A DNA stretch of 64,000 nt from Kineosporia corallincola (GCF_018499875.1 NZ_JAHBAY010000002.1:124001-188000); one strand, 5' to 3'. Positions 43,758 through 52,339 are shown, counted from the stretch's first letter. Numbers and translations are program-made. Notes: generated by a model from the sequence alone, not told the origin.

Positions 43758-44390
43758 GTGTCCGCACCGCTGCTCGCCGCCCATCCCGTCGTCCCCGTCG
43801 TCGTGATCGACCACCCCGACCAGGCCGTACCTCTCGGGAAGGCCCTGCTGGCCGGGGGGATCGCGGTGATGGAGGTGACGCTGCGCACCGACGCCGGCCT
43901 GGAGGGCATCCGCCGTCTCGGCGCGCTGGAGGGCATGACCGTCGGCGCCGGGTCGGTGCTCACCCCCGGCCAGGTGGATGAGGTGGTTCAGGCCGGTGCG
44001 ACGTTCGTGGTCAGCCCCGGCCTGAACGCCGAGGTGGTGCGCCGCGCGCAGGAACTCGGCGTGCCCGCCCTGCCCGGTATCGGCAACGCCAGCGACCTGA
44101 TGACGGCGGTGTCGCTCGGGCTGCGCGAGGTCAAGTTCTTCCCGGCCGGTCTGCTCGGCGGCCCGGCCATGATCAAGGCCCTGTCCGCGCCGTTCGCCGG
44201 GATGACGTTCATGCCCTCCGGCGGGGTCAGTCTGGCCAACCTCGGCGACTACCTGGCCCTGCCCTGCGTGCCGGCGATCAGCGGCAGCTGGATGGTGGAG
44301 CGGGCCCTGATCAACGCGGGGGAGTGGGATGCGATCACGAAGCTGGCGGCGGAGGCGGTGGACGCGGCGCGGGCGGCCCTGGGCCGGTAG
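43758..44390 (+). CDS. eda: KDPG aldolase (2-dehydro-3-deoxy-phosphogluconate aldolase)
   Basis: A 210-residue class I aldolase splitting KDPG into pyruvate and glyceraldehyde 3-phosphate. The acid/base Glu is in VMEVTLRT, the Schiff-base Lys in REVKFFPA, and the phosphate-binding loop in MPSGGVSLAN. GTG 43758 follows AGGAG at seven bases. It closes the operon. Some members also act on 4-hydroxy-2-oxoglutarate. Confidence 0.93.
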   Translation: MSAPLLAAHPVVPVVVIDHPDQAVPLGKALLAGGIAVMEVTLRTDAGLEGIRRLGALEGMTVGAGSVLTPGQVDEVVQAGATFVVSPGLNAEVVRRAQELGVPALPGIGNASDLMTAVSLGLREVKFFPAGLLGGPAMIKALSAPFAGMTFMPSGGVSLANLGDYLALPCVPAISGSWMVERALINAGEWDAITKLAAEAVDAARAALGR

Positions 44391-44450
44391 CGACCGCGCA
44401 ATCGCGGCATGAGGGACTCCCTGGGCGGACGTTGTGGGTAGCCTGGCGCG

Positions 44451-47400
44451 GTGGCCGTGCGCTCGGTGTATGTCTCCTCCACCTTCCGTGACCTGAAAGA
44501 CCTCAGGTCCAGCCTGAACGACACCATCCGGCGGATGAACCTGCTCGACGTCGCGATGGAGCACTACAACGCGGAACCCGGCCCGGCACTCGACGTCTGC
44601 GTGCAGGACGTCGGTGCCTGCGACGTCTACGTGGGCGTCTTCGCCTGGCGCTACGGGGATGTGCCCGAGGGGCAGACCCGGTCGGTCACCGAGGCCGAGT
44701 ACCGGGCGGCGAAGGCGGCCGGCAAGCCCTGCCTGATCTTCCTGCTGCACGAGGACGCACCCTGGCCGCGGTCCCAGCAGGACCGCGACCCCACCCGGAT
44801 CGAAGCCCTGCGCGAGGAACTCACGCGCGACCACACGGTCAAGTACTTCGGCCTCGGGCAGCAACTGCCGGAACTGGTGGCCACGGCGCTGCACCAGTGG
44901 ATCCTGGAGAACGCCGGCGACGAGACCTCCAGCCTGGGGCTGCTCGATCCGGCTCTGCTGACCGGGTACTACAAGCGCCTCGACCAGGAGTACGGCGGGC
45001 TCGACCTGGCCGCCCTGACCCCGCCGGAGCACGACGACGGCCTGCCGGTGCGGTTGCAGACGGTCTTCGTGCAGCCCGACGTGCGCGTCGACCCGCCGCC
45101 GGTCGAGGTGCCCCGCGAACTGCTCCAGCGCTTGCAGATCGCCGGTGAGCTCGACGAGATGTCGCTTCCCGACGGAGTGAGCATGGACGATCTGCGCGCG
45201 GCCCAGCAGGCCTACCGGGACAAGCCGCGCCGGCCGGTGCTGCCGGTGGTGATGGCCGAACGCTGCCTGGTGGTGCTCGGCGACCCGGGGGCCGGCAAGT
45301 CGACCCTGGCCCGGATGCTCGTCCTCGACCTGATCACCCCCGGCTCGCCGTGGATCCCGTCGCTGGCCGGGCATCTGCCGGTGCTGGTGGAGCTGCGTGA
45401 GTACGCCGCCGCCCGGGCCCGTGGGCAGCGCAGCGTGCTCGACTTCATCGAGGAGAAGGCGGATTCCGGGCTCGGCCTGACCCGGTCCGTGCTCGAGGGA
45501 TACCTGAGGGCGGAAGGGCCCGCACTGGTGGTGTTCGACGGTCTGGACGAGGTGTTCGAGCCTGCCGAGCGGGCCGAGATCACCCGGCAGATCGCCGGGT
45601 TCGCCGAGCGGCATCCGTCCGCTCGGGTGCTGGTGACCAGCCGCACCTGGGGATACGAGCGTCGCCGCCTGGCCGCCGCGGGTTTCGCGCACCACACTCT
45701 GCAAGACCTGGAGCGGGGGCAGATCGAGCAGTTCCTCACCGGCTGGTACCAGAGAGTCCTGGGCGAGCGCCCGCAGGAGGCCGCGCACCGGCGCGACCAC
45801 CTGATCCAGGTGATCGACTCGTCCCGGCCGATCCTCGAACTGGCCGGGAACCCGCTGCTGCTCACGGTTCTGGCGATCATCGGCAAGGGGCAGCAACTGC
45901 CCCGCGAACGGTGGAAGGCCTACGAGCAGGCCACCCGGGTGCTGGTGGAGAACTGGGACGTCAGCCGGCACCTGCGCGACCGGCAGGTGGAGACCAACTT
46001 CATCACGGAGGACGACAAGCGGGAGCTGCTGCGGCGTCTGGCCTGGAACATGCAGACCGGGGCGTTCGGCAAGGCCGGCAACTTCGTGCACCGCGACGAA
46101 TTGCAGAAGCTGTTCGAGGACTACCTGGTCAACCGCTATCGGCAGTCGCCGGCCCAGGCCAAGGCGGTCGCGGTGGCGATGATCGACCAGTTCCGCCATC
46201 GCGACTTCGTGCTCAGCCGGTGGGGCCCGGACCTGTACGCCTTCGTGCACCGCGCCTTTCTGGAGTTCTTCTGCGCCGACGCCGTGCTCCAGCAGTTCCA
46301 GCACGCGCAGACCATGACGCTCGACGAGCTCGGCGATCTCTACGTCGCCCGGCGGGACGACCCGACCTGGCGGGAGATCCTGCGGCTGCTGGTGTCCCAG
46401 CTGGCCGAGACACATGTGGCGAAGCTGCTGAGGCGCCTGCTGGATGCGGACCGGCCGTGGGAGGACACGCCGCACCACTTCTGGTCTCCCGAAGGGCTCC
46501 GCCTGGCCGTGGAGTGCCTCCCCGAGGTGCGCAACCTCCAGGGGGCCCCGGAGATGGCGGACGTGGCCGGGGCGGTCCTGGCCGAGATCATCCTGCTGCT
46601 GGAATGCTATGGCGACGGGCAGAACAGCCGGGTGGTGTCGTTGCTGCACACGGCATCATCCGTCGCCACGGACCTCGGCCCTGGCTGGCCGGGCCGGGAG
46701 ATCTACGCCGACTGGTTCTCCCGACGCGGAGGCCAGCTCCTGGGGAGCGCACTGCTGGTCCAGACCTGTGAGCTCCTGGACTCCCTGTACGAGGACCGCC
46801 CCCCGGTGGTTCTGGCCATGGCGTCGGTGGCGGCGAGCCGGGATCGCCGTGCCGTCGCAACGATCAGGCGCCTGACCGAGGACTCGGGCAGCACGGTCTC
46901 CACCGTCTCCGCCGGACAGGAGCTGGATCCGGCTCAGCGCTCCGCCCTCCTCGCGCAGGCCCGGCACGATGATCACTGGCCCGTGCGGATGTTCGCGCTG
47001 GTCATGCTGGATCACACCGACCCGGAGGGGAGCGAGACCGATGCCCTCCTGCGTGAGCGGTTGGAGAATGACTCCAGCGGTGAGGTTTTCGGGTTCACCG
47101 TCCGGGCTCTCCTGCGGCGCCATCCGGGCCAGGACGACGTGGTGCAGGCGGCAGTCGGCCGGGCCGTCGCGGAGAGCCGATCCCGGCCGGTGACGGTGTA
47201 CACCCCCGCCGAGCAGGGCGAGACGTTCATCGAGGTGGTGGCCGACGCTCTCGAACCCGAATGCCCCGGCCATCCGGTGGTGATCGCACTCCGCGTGGTC
47301 GACGGAGTTCTCCTGACCGATCCCGATCAGATCCTGGCTCTTCTGGAACCGGTGCGAGAGGGGGGAGATTTGCTGACCGCCACTCTGCGCTTCCTGGCGG

Positions 47401-48995
47401 ATTCATCGTTCTACTACGAGACCCGGCACAACGCCCTCGCGCTGCTCGACGCGCTCTTCCCGCAGGATCCGGACACCGAGGCGATGCTGTATGAGCGGAT
47501 GACGAACGACCCCGATGACGATGTGTTCGCCCTCACCGTCAAAGCCGTCCTGCGGCGGGGCATGCGGGAACGGCCGGCCGTCCTGCGCTTCGTCGTCGAC
47601 CGCGTGGTCGGTATGGCCGACGACACGAATCTGCGGGATCGTTTCGTCAAGCGAGCCTCCGAACTGGTTCTGAGCGCCGGGGACATGGGACTGCCTCTGT
47701 TGCTCAGCTTCCCGGAACGAGGCCCCTACTTCCTGGACATCGTTGACGACGACCTCCAGAGCCGTCTGGAACCGGTTCGCCGCCTCGGCGATCCCGAGCA
47801 GGTCGTGGCCGGCCTGCACCACCTCGCGGGTACCTCGGCCGTGAACTATCTCCGGCACAACGCCCTGCTCCTGCTGGACACGCTGTTGCCACAGGACGCC
47901 GGAGTCGAGGCCACGCTGCGCGACCGGGTGCTGAACGACCCGGACCGGCTGGTCTTCGGGGTCGCGGTCGACGCCCTGCACCGGCGGTCCCGGGACCCCC
48001 GACAGGTGAGTGCGCTCGTCATGGAGCGTGCCGCCGGGCTCGGTCTCGGCACTGGTTTCGCCGCGCGGGCGGCAGACACGCTGGAGCCCGATGATCCAGG
48101 ACACCCGCTGGTTCTGGTTCATGCCGACGGAATCCTCCTGGAGGACGAGGCCGATCTCGGGGCGCGCGTCCAGCACCTCCGGCAGGCTCCGGACCCGGAT
48201 GCTGCGCAGGCCGCGTTGCTCGTGCTCGCGGGGCGGGCCGAGGATGGCTGGGCGCGGCACAACGCGTTGCTTCTGCTGGACCGGCTGGAATCTGAAACCC
48301 CCGGCTTGAAAACGCTTCTGCGCGATCGTCTGGCCGAGGACGACAGCGGGACGGTGGTCGCGCTCGCGGCGAGCATGCTGCTGCGTCGTTGCCCCGACGA
48401 GCGCGCCGAACTCCTCACCGTTCTGTCCGGGCGGATCGGTCCCGATCGCTCGTGGGAGGCAGCGGCACAGGTCCTGGCCGCGTACGAGCCGGATCACCCG
48501 ATGCTGTTCGCCTACGCGGAAGGGCACCTGATCGACGACGGGATCGACAGCAGTCTCGGCCGCCTTCGCGAAGCGGCGGGCCGGGGCCCGGTCGTCGCCG
48601 GGCTGAGAACCCTGGCACTCGGCGCCGATGCCGCCGAGCATCGGCACAACGCGCTGATGCTGCTGGACCAGCTGTCACCCGCCGACCCCGAGGTGGAGGC
48701 TCTGCTGCGTGATCGCCTGCACGGCGATCCGGACGCCACAGTGCTCGAGCTCGTGGCCGGGGCTCTCCTGCGGCGTCATCCCGATCAGCACCGGGAACTG
48801 CTGGAAACGGTCCGGAACCGGGCGCTCGCGGTCGGCATCGACGACCCCCTCCGGTCGGCTGCCGCGAGGTTCCTGGCCGCCCACGACCCCCACGTCACCA
48901 GACGCGTCACCCGGCAGGATCTCGGTGCCGTGGACCGGCCGCTCATCAGCGACCTGCCGACGCTCACCTTCCAGGTGGCCGGGTCCACGTTCTGA
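44451..48995 (+). CDS. NLR-like DUF4062-NACHT protein with C-terminal HEAT-like repeats
   Basis: A 1514-residue cytoplasmic protein. Residues 4-90 are DUF4062 (VYVSSTFRDLKDLR..LN, DVYVGVFAWRYG), a TIR-related Rossmann-like effector or sensor domain. Then comes a NACHT P-loop NTPase: Walker A GDPGAGKS (277-284) and Walker B VVFDGLDE (360-367). After a helical NACHT-associated region (LAWNMQ..FVHRAFLEFFCA, near residues 525-605), residues 845 onward carry five long repeats starting R(H/M)NAL-LLD. Bacterial NACHT NLR-like proteins are known antiphage proteins, so a defence or signalling role fits. GTG 44451 begins within the family motif; the ribosome binding site is weak. The start of a membrane-protein gene lies 100 bases after the stop. 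Confidence 0.85.
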   Translation: MAVRSVYVSSTFRDLKDLRSSLNDTIRRMNLLDVAMEHYNAEPGPALDVCVQDVGACDVYVGVFAWRYGDVPEGQTRSVTEAEYRAAKAAGKPCLIFLLHEDAPWPRSQQDRDPTRIEALREELTRDHTVKYFGLGQQLPELVATALHQWILENAGDETSSLGLLDPALLTGYYKRLDQEYGGLDLAALTPPEHDDGLPVRLQTVFVQPDVRVDPPPVEVPRELLQRLQIAGELDEMSLPDGVSMDDLRAAQQAYRDKPRRPVLPVVMAERCLVVLGDPGAGKSTLARMLVLDLITPGSPWIPSLAGHLPVLVELREYAAARARGQRSVLDFIEEKADSGLGLTRSVLEGYLRAEGPALVVFDGLDEVFEPAERAEITRQIAGFAERHPSARVLVTSRTWGYERRRLAAAGFAHHTLQDLERGQIEQFLTGWYQRVLGERPQEAAHRRDHLIQVIDSSRPILELAGNPLLLTVLAIIGKGQQLPRERWKAYEQATRVLVENWDVSRHLRDRQVETNFITEDDKRELLRRLAWNMQTGAFGKAGNFVHRDELQKLFEDYLVNRYRQSPAQAKAVAVAMIDQFRHRDFVLSRWGPDLYAFVHRAFLEFFCADAVLQQFQHAQTMTLDELGDLYVARRDDPTWREILRLLVSQLAETHVAKLLRRLLDADRPWEDTPHHFWSPEGLRLAVECLPEVRNLQGAPEMADVAGAVLAEIILLLECYGDGQNSRVVSLLHTASSVATDLGPGWPGREIYADWFSRRGGQLLGSALLVQTCELLDSLYEDRPPVVLAMASVAASRDRRAVATIRRLTEDSGSTVSTVSAGQELDPAQRSALLAQARHDDHWPVRMFALVMLDHTDPEGSETDALLRERLENDSSGEVFGFTVRALLRRHPGQDDVVQAAVGRAVAESRSRPVTVYTPAEQGETFIEVVADALEPECPGHPVVIALRVVDGVLLTDPDQILALLEPVREGGDLLTATLRFLADSSFYYETRHNALALLDALFPQDPDTEAMLYERMTNDPDDDVFALTVKAVLRRGMRERPAVLRFVVDRVVGMADDTNLRDRFVKRASELVLSAGDMGLPLLLSFPERGPYFLDIVDDDLQSRLEPVRRLGDPEQVVAGLHHLAGTSAVNYLRHNALLLLDTLLPQDAGVEATLRDRVLNDPDRLVFGVAVDALHRRSRDPRQVSALVMERAAGLGLGTGFAARAADTLEPDDPGHPLVLVHADGILLEDEADLGARVQHLRQAPDPDAAQAALLVLAGRAEDGWARHNALLLLDRLESETPGLKTLLRDRLAEDDSGTVVALAASMLLRRCPDERAELLTVLSGRIGPDRSWEAAAQVLAAYEPDHPMLFAYAEGHLIDDGIDSSLGRLREAAGRGPVVAGLRTLALGADAAEHRHNALMLLDQLSPADPEVEALLRDRLHGDPDATVLELVAGALLRRHPDQHRELLETVRNRALAVGIDDPLRSAAARFLAAHDPHVTRRVTRQDLGAVDRPLISDLPTLTFQVAGSTF
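46986..48890 (+). repeat. five imperfect protein-coding repeats in the NACHT gene
   Basis: A block beginning R(H/M)(N/F)AL-x-(L/M)LD starts at 46986, 47424, 47853, 48255 and 48642. Each is followed by L.P.DP..E..LR(D/E)R(L/M)..D, then A-L-(L/H)RR. The periods are 146, 143, 134 and 129 codons. The units are too diverged at the DNA level to be recent duplications and look like HEAT-type helical solenoid turns. Confidence 0.75.
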
Positions 48996-48997
48996 TC

Positions 48998-49016
48998 CAC
49001 CGGCATCGCGCCGGTG
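48998..49016 (+). terminator. short hairpin after the NACHT gene
   Basis: A 7-bp perfect stem (CACCGGC / GCCGGTG) with a five-base loop directly follows the stop codon. It may end or attenuate the NACHT transcript before the membrane-protein gene at 49096. Confidence 0.45.
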
Positions 49017-49095
49017 AGCGTGGCCGGGCCGGACGATGACCTGCGCCACATCCGCTGAAGCCGGTCATCGGCCCGCCGACCGGGGGCCGGTGATC

Positions 49096-50391
49096 ATGAC
49101 CGCGCCCACCCTGACGTCGTCGACCCGGCGGGCGGCCTGGCAGGACCTCGTGGGCCTGGGGCTGTACCGGGAGGCGGCCGAGCTGCTGTCGGCGGACGAG
49201 CCCGCCGAACGGGTGGACGGGGTGCGCACCGCGCTGCTGGCCGGTGAGCTCCCGATGGCCCAGCGGTTCCTGCGCGCACTCGGCGGCAACGCCGGGCGGC
49301 CCGGGCTGTACGAGCTGCTGGAAGGATGCGTCGCCCTGGCCGCCGGGGACGCGGGACAGCTGGACGCCACCGAACGGATCCTCGCCCAGACGGAGGCCGG
49401 CCCCGAGGACTTCGGGGTGTTCGCCGTGGTCGCCGCACCGTACGACCTGTACCGGGCCGGCGTGGCGGCACAGGCCGCGATCGACACCGGCCCGGCCGTG
49501 ATCGCGGTCGTGGCCGCCGCGGAGGCGGCCGAGGGCGACCCGGTGCAGGCCTTCGTCCGGCTGGAGTCCGTCGGGCCGACACCGGGGGACGACCCGGTGC
49601 GGCGCACGCTGCACCTGCTGAACCGCCATGGTCGGCACGACGCCGCGCAGGGACTGGTGGCGCTGGCGGTCCAGGTGCCTGGTCTCACCCGCGAGCGGCG
49701 GGCGTACTGGGCGAACCTGGCCGAGCAGGTGATCCCCGTCCGCCGGTGGGACAGGACGCTGCGCGTGCTGCGCTGGATGGTCGGCCCGGTCCTGATTCTC
49801 CTGTTCCGGTTGTTCGGCGTGATCATCTGGCTCGGCCTGACGTACGCCTGGACCCGCTGGGTGCCGCTGCCCGGCCTGGATCGCGAGACTTCGCTGCTGG
49901 TAAGAGGTTACCGATCACGGCAGTGGCGCAGTGTGGAGCTGAACGCCCGCGACATGATCGTGTTCCTGGGTGGTGGGCTGGCCGGTATGGTCGCGTCGGC
50001 GGGGTTGGGCCGCAACGCCTCGGATACCGTGCTGGCGTTCCTTCTGCTGGGCGGCCTGATCGTCGGCTCGCTGTCGGCCGTGACCGTGCGCCGGGTCGTC
50101 CTGCCCCGGCGCAGGGAGCGCCGTGCCCTCGCGCGGCACCAGGAGTCACTGCGCGATCTTCGCTGCCGCTGCCTGCCCGTGGCCTGGTTCCTCGGACCGG
50201 ACACGCGCTATTACGTGGATCATCATCTGGCCCCGGTCGGCCAGGTCGCGCCGGGTGGCTCATGGCGGGTGCTGGGATGCTCGCAGACCGGTGCCGTCTT
50301 CCTCGACTGGCCGGCTGCCGCCACGACCGTTCGCGCCCAGCACCTGCTGGCGCCGCTGGAGTCGGAACCGACTGTCAATCCTTATCTTTGA
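49096..50391 (+). CDS. hypothetical membrane protein with N-terminal helical repeats
   Basis: About 431 residues. Residues 1-230 form a helical Ala-rich region (LVGLGLYREAAELLSADEPAERV, LLAGELPMAQRFLRALGG, EGDPVQAFVRLES), reminiscent of TPR-type repeats. Then two closely spaced spans (MVGPVLILLFRLFGVIIWLGLTYAW) and two further spans (MIVFLGGGLAGMVAS, AFLLLGGLIVGSLSAVTV), ending in a cytoplasmic C-terminal domain with YYVDHH and a WRVLGCSQTGAVFLDW strand. ATG 49096 is chosen, nine bases after GGGGG; GTG 49090 is an alternative. It follows the NACHT gene by 100 bases on the same strand and may be its partner; function unknown. Confidence 0.6.
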   Translation: MTAPTLTSSTRRAAWQDLVGLGLYREAAELLSADEPAERVDGVRTALLAGELPMAQRFLRALGGNAGRPGLYELLEGCVALAAGDAGQLDATERILAQTEAGPEDFGVFAVVAAPYDLYRAGVAAQAAIDTGPAVIAVVAAAEAAEGDPVQAFVRLESVGPTPGDDPVRRTLHLLNRHGRHDAAQGLVALAVQVPGLTRERRAYWANLAEQVIPVRRWDRTLRVLRWMVGPVLILLFRLFGVIIWLGLTYAWTRWVPLPGLDRETSLLVRGYRSRQWRSVELNARDMIVFLGGGLAGMVASAGLGRNASDTVLAFLLLGGLIVGSLSAVTVRRVVLPRRRERRALARHQESLRDLRCRCLPVAWFLGPDTRYYVDHHLAPVGQVAPGGSWRVLGCSQTGAVFLDWPAAATTVRAQHLLAPLESEPTVNPYL

Positions 50392-50503
50392 GGCTCCGGT
50401 GAAGCAGGGGACGCGGCGATGAACGCGCTGGGGTTGCGGTAACCAACAGTCCGGTAGCCGCGGTGAACGGCAAATTACCTGGCGGCGGGATTGAAGGCTT
50501 CAG

Positions 50504-50671
50504 ATGGCTAAAGATCGAGCACTCATTAATAATTGGCGAATTGCTGCAAAGGTTGTGCATTTTGTCCCTTCATTCAGCTGGGGCACCTACGGAGTCGGCC
50601 CTGATTCGGCCGTTCTGAAGTGCTTGGTTGATTACAACATCAAGTTCGTCATCCACATCCCAGTACCGTAA
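50504..50671 (+). CDS. small hypothetical protein, 55 residues
   Basis: An open frame of 55 codons, ATG 50504 to TAA 50671, preceded by GAAGG six bases upstream. It reads MAKDRALINNWRIAAKVV, then FVPSFSWGTYGVGPDSAVLK and ends NIKFVIHIPVP. The composition is protein-like and AT-richer than the neighbours. It ends 19 bases before the next gene. No family is recognised; it could be a real small protein, or a remnant of one. Confidence 0.35.
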   Translation: MAKDRALINNWRIAAKVVHFVPSFSWGTYGVGPDSAVLKCLVDYNIKFVIHIPVP

Positions 50672-50690
50672 GCGAGGCATACAGTTGGAC

Positions 50691-51749
50691 ATGAGCACAC
50701 CACGCGCTCCTATGACACCCGAGGACTACGGGGGCGACCCGTCGGAAGACGCTACGCGTCTTCAGGATTGGTGCGCCTTTGTCCCTGTGGGGATCGACTG
50801 GTTACGTGAGCAGTCGGGTGTGCAACTTGATGGCAGTGTCGAGAGTCTGGGTCCGTTGTGGGGCTGGGTGATCAAGCGGCTGGCGCAGGATGATGTCTGG
50901 GCTTCTGTCGGTGAGCTTCCGGCATGGGCGTTGCGGCGGCCCTATCGGTATCGGGTCGGGGAGCTGCGACCTGAGGTGGTGTGGTTGTGGGGTGCTCTGG
51001 CGGCGTACTTCGGTGAGGTCTTCATCGCCCGGGCTGCGGCGCCGGAGGTGGAGTGGAGGATTCTGCGGCATCCGCTTGAGAGTGTCCAGGAGCAGGGAGA
51101 TTTTGTGTTGCTGCGCCCTGCACATATCAAGCGCCGGAAGCCGCGTCATTGGACGAGTGCGCACCTGGTCATCGGCAACCTGATCGCTGGACAGGTGAAG
51201 AGGCCAGGCCCGCGCGATCGACCCCAGGAGGGTCGCAATGATTCTGACCTGCTGAAAAGGGTTTTCTTCCAGGCTCTGGAGTGGTTCGGTGAGGTGGTTC
51301 CGGAGCTGGAACCGTCGGATCCTGTGCCCGGTCTTGAGCCTGCTGACACCTTGCTCGGGAGGCTTGATGCTCCGGAGGTCGCCGCCGCCCGGGCGGTGTG
51401 CCCGTCCCGATGGGTCAGTATTCCCGAAGGTCTGGACGATGACGACTTCACGTTCACCACTGAAGAGGTCTGTCAAGAGGTGGGTTTCGGATCGGGTGAT
51501 GAGGGTGCGTGGTCTTTGTTTCTGCATGACAGCATCAGGCCGGTCGTCGACGTGGATGTCGATGATGCTCAGGATCCTCTGCTGAGGACGCTTCGTGCGC
51601 ACCCGTTGGTGGTCGAGGCCGAGCATTCCGATCGTGAGCTCTACGAATGGCGCACCAGGGGTGAACCTTCCGAGGGGGAGATGGCCGCGCTGGCCCTGAC
51701 CGGGCTGGCGGCGGCTCAGGAGCGGGCTCTGCATCTGGCCCGTGGCTGA
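50691..51749 (+). CDS. hypothetical protein, acidic, lower-GC
   Basis: 352 residues, no domain I can name. It has a compact N-terminal part (WLREQSGVQLDGSVESLGPLWGWVIKRLAQ, then LWGALAAYFGEVFIARAAAPEVEWRILRHP) and an acidic C-terminal half (LDDDDFTFTTEEVCQEVGFGSGDEG). No signal peptide or spans. ATG 50691 has only GAGG upstream; TTG 50685 is an alternative start. Base composition is lower in G+C than neighbours, with T-ending codons, as in the DUF4262 gene. Standing next to the NACHT region, it may be transferred cargo. Confidence 0.6.
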   Translation: MSTPRAPMTPEDYGGDPSEDATRLQDWCAFVPVGIDWLREQSGVQLDGSVESLGPLWGWVIKRLAQDDVWASVGELPAWALRRPYRYRVGELRPEVVWLWGALAAYFGEVFIARAAAPEVEWRILRHPLESVQEQGDFVLLRPAHIKRRKPRHWTSAHLVIGNLIAGQVKRPGPRDRPQEGRNDSDLLKRVFFQALEWFGEVVPELEPSDPVPGLEPADTLLGRLDAPEVAAARAVCPSRWVSIPEGLDDDDFTFTTEEVCQEVGFGSGDEGAWSLFLHDSIRPVVDVDVDDAQDPLLRTLRAHPLVVEAEHSDRELYEWRTRGEPSEGEMAALALTGLAAAQERALHLARG

Positions 51750-51784
51750 ACGTCCTGGTGCGATGAGGAATCTGCCCGTGCCGA

Positions 51785-51815
51785 GGCCCCCGGTCGTGGT
51801 GAACGACCGGGGGCC
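51785..51815. terminator. bidirectional hairpin terminator
   Basis: A perfect 13-bp stem (arms 51785-51797 and 51803-51815) with a five-base loop, followed by AGGGTTTT on the plus strand. It lies between convergent genes ending at 51749 and 51839, serving both. Confidence 0.85.
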
Positions 51816-51838
51816 AGGGTTTTCGCCGGGATCTGGGA

Positions 51839-52339
51839 TCAGGCGAACTTCCAGTTGTGGTAGATGGCGCCGCTGCACTCGACCGTGTAGACGTCACCGG
51901 CGAAGTTGCTGCTCAGGCACCAGCCGGTACCGACGTTGATGATCTGGGTTCCGCCGCTGACGGTTCCGGTCACACGCCGCCAGTTCTGGTACACCGAGCC
52001 ACTGCACGGCACGGTATACACGTCGCCCGAGGACCCGTTGCCGAAGTTGCTGCTCAGGCACTTCGAGGTGCCGCTGTTGATGAACTCGTTGTTCCCGTCG
52101 ACGATGTACCAGTCGTGGTAGATCGAGCTGCTGGCCGCCACCGTGAACACGTCACCGGTGGTGCCGTCGCCGAAGTTGGAGCTGAGCTGGAGCCCGATGC
52201 CGATGTTGGTGACGTTGCGCACCACGTCGGCCCTGGCCGGCAGCGGGTTGACCAGGGTGACCAGGGTGGCCGCGAGCGTGAAAAGAAGTGCCAGGAAACC
52301 CATCCGGCGCATACGGGCACTGTCGATCGTCTTCAGCAT
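51839..52339 (-). CDS. secreted ricin B-type lectin-like protein
   Basis: A 166-residue exported protein. The signal peptide covers about residues 10-37, with a cleavage-like LPARA-D. The mature part is three repeats of about 40 residues, each with LSSNF(G/A), GDV(F/Y)TV and Y(H/Q)(D/N)W, which suits a beta-trefoil of the ricin B type where QxW is usual. It has no catalytic domain, so it is likely a stand-alone carbohydrate-binding or adhesion protein. ATG 52339 follows GGAGGGG. Shares the terminator at 51785-51815. Confidence 0.75.
   Translation of the reverse strand: MLKTIDSARMRRMGFLALLFTLAATLVTLVNPLPARADVVRNVTNIGIGLQLSSNFGDGTTGDVFTVAASSSIYHDWYIVDGNNEFINSGTSKCLSSNFGNGSSGDVYTVPCSGSVYQNWRRVTGTVSGGTQIINVGTGWCLSSNFAGDVYTVECSGAIYHNWKFA

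Noticed and set aside
44394-44407. Hairpin CCGCG-CAAT-CGCGG as terminator of the hexonate operon
   Set aside because: Only five base pairs, common by chance at this GC content.
43524-46649. 1041-codon open frame antisense to the kinase, aldolase and NACHT genes
   Set aside because: It mirrors genuine genes on the plus strand, has His/Gln/Arg-rich non-protein-like composition and no ribosome binding site. Long antisense frames are a routine effect of extreme GC bias at third positions.
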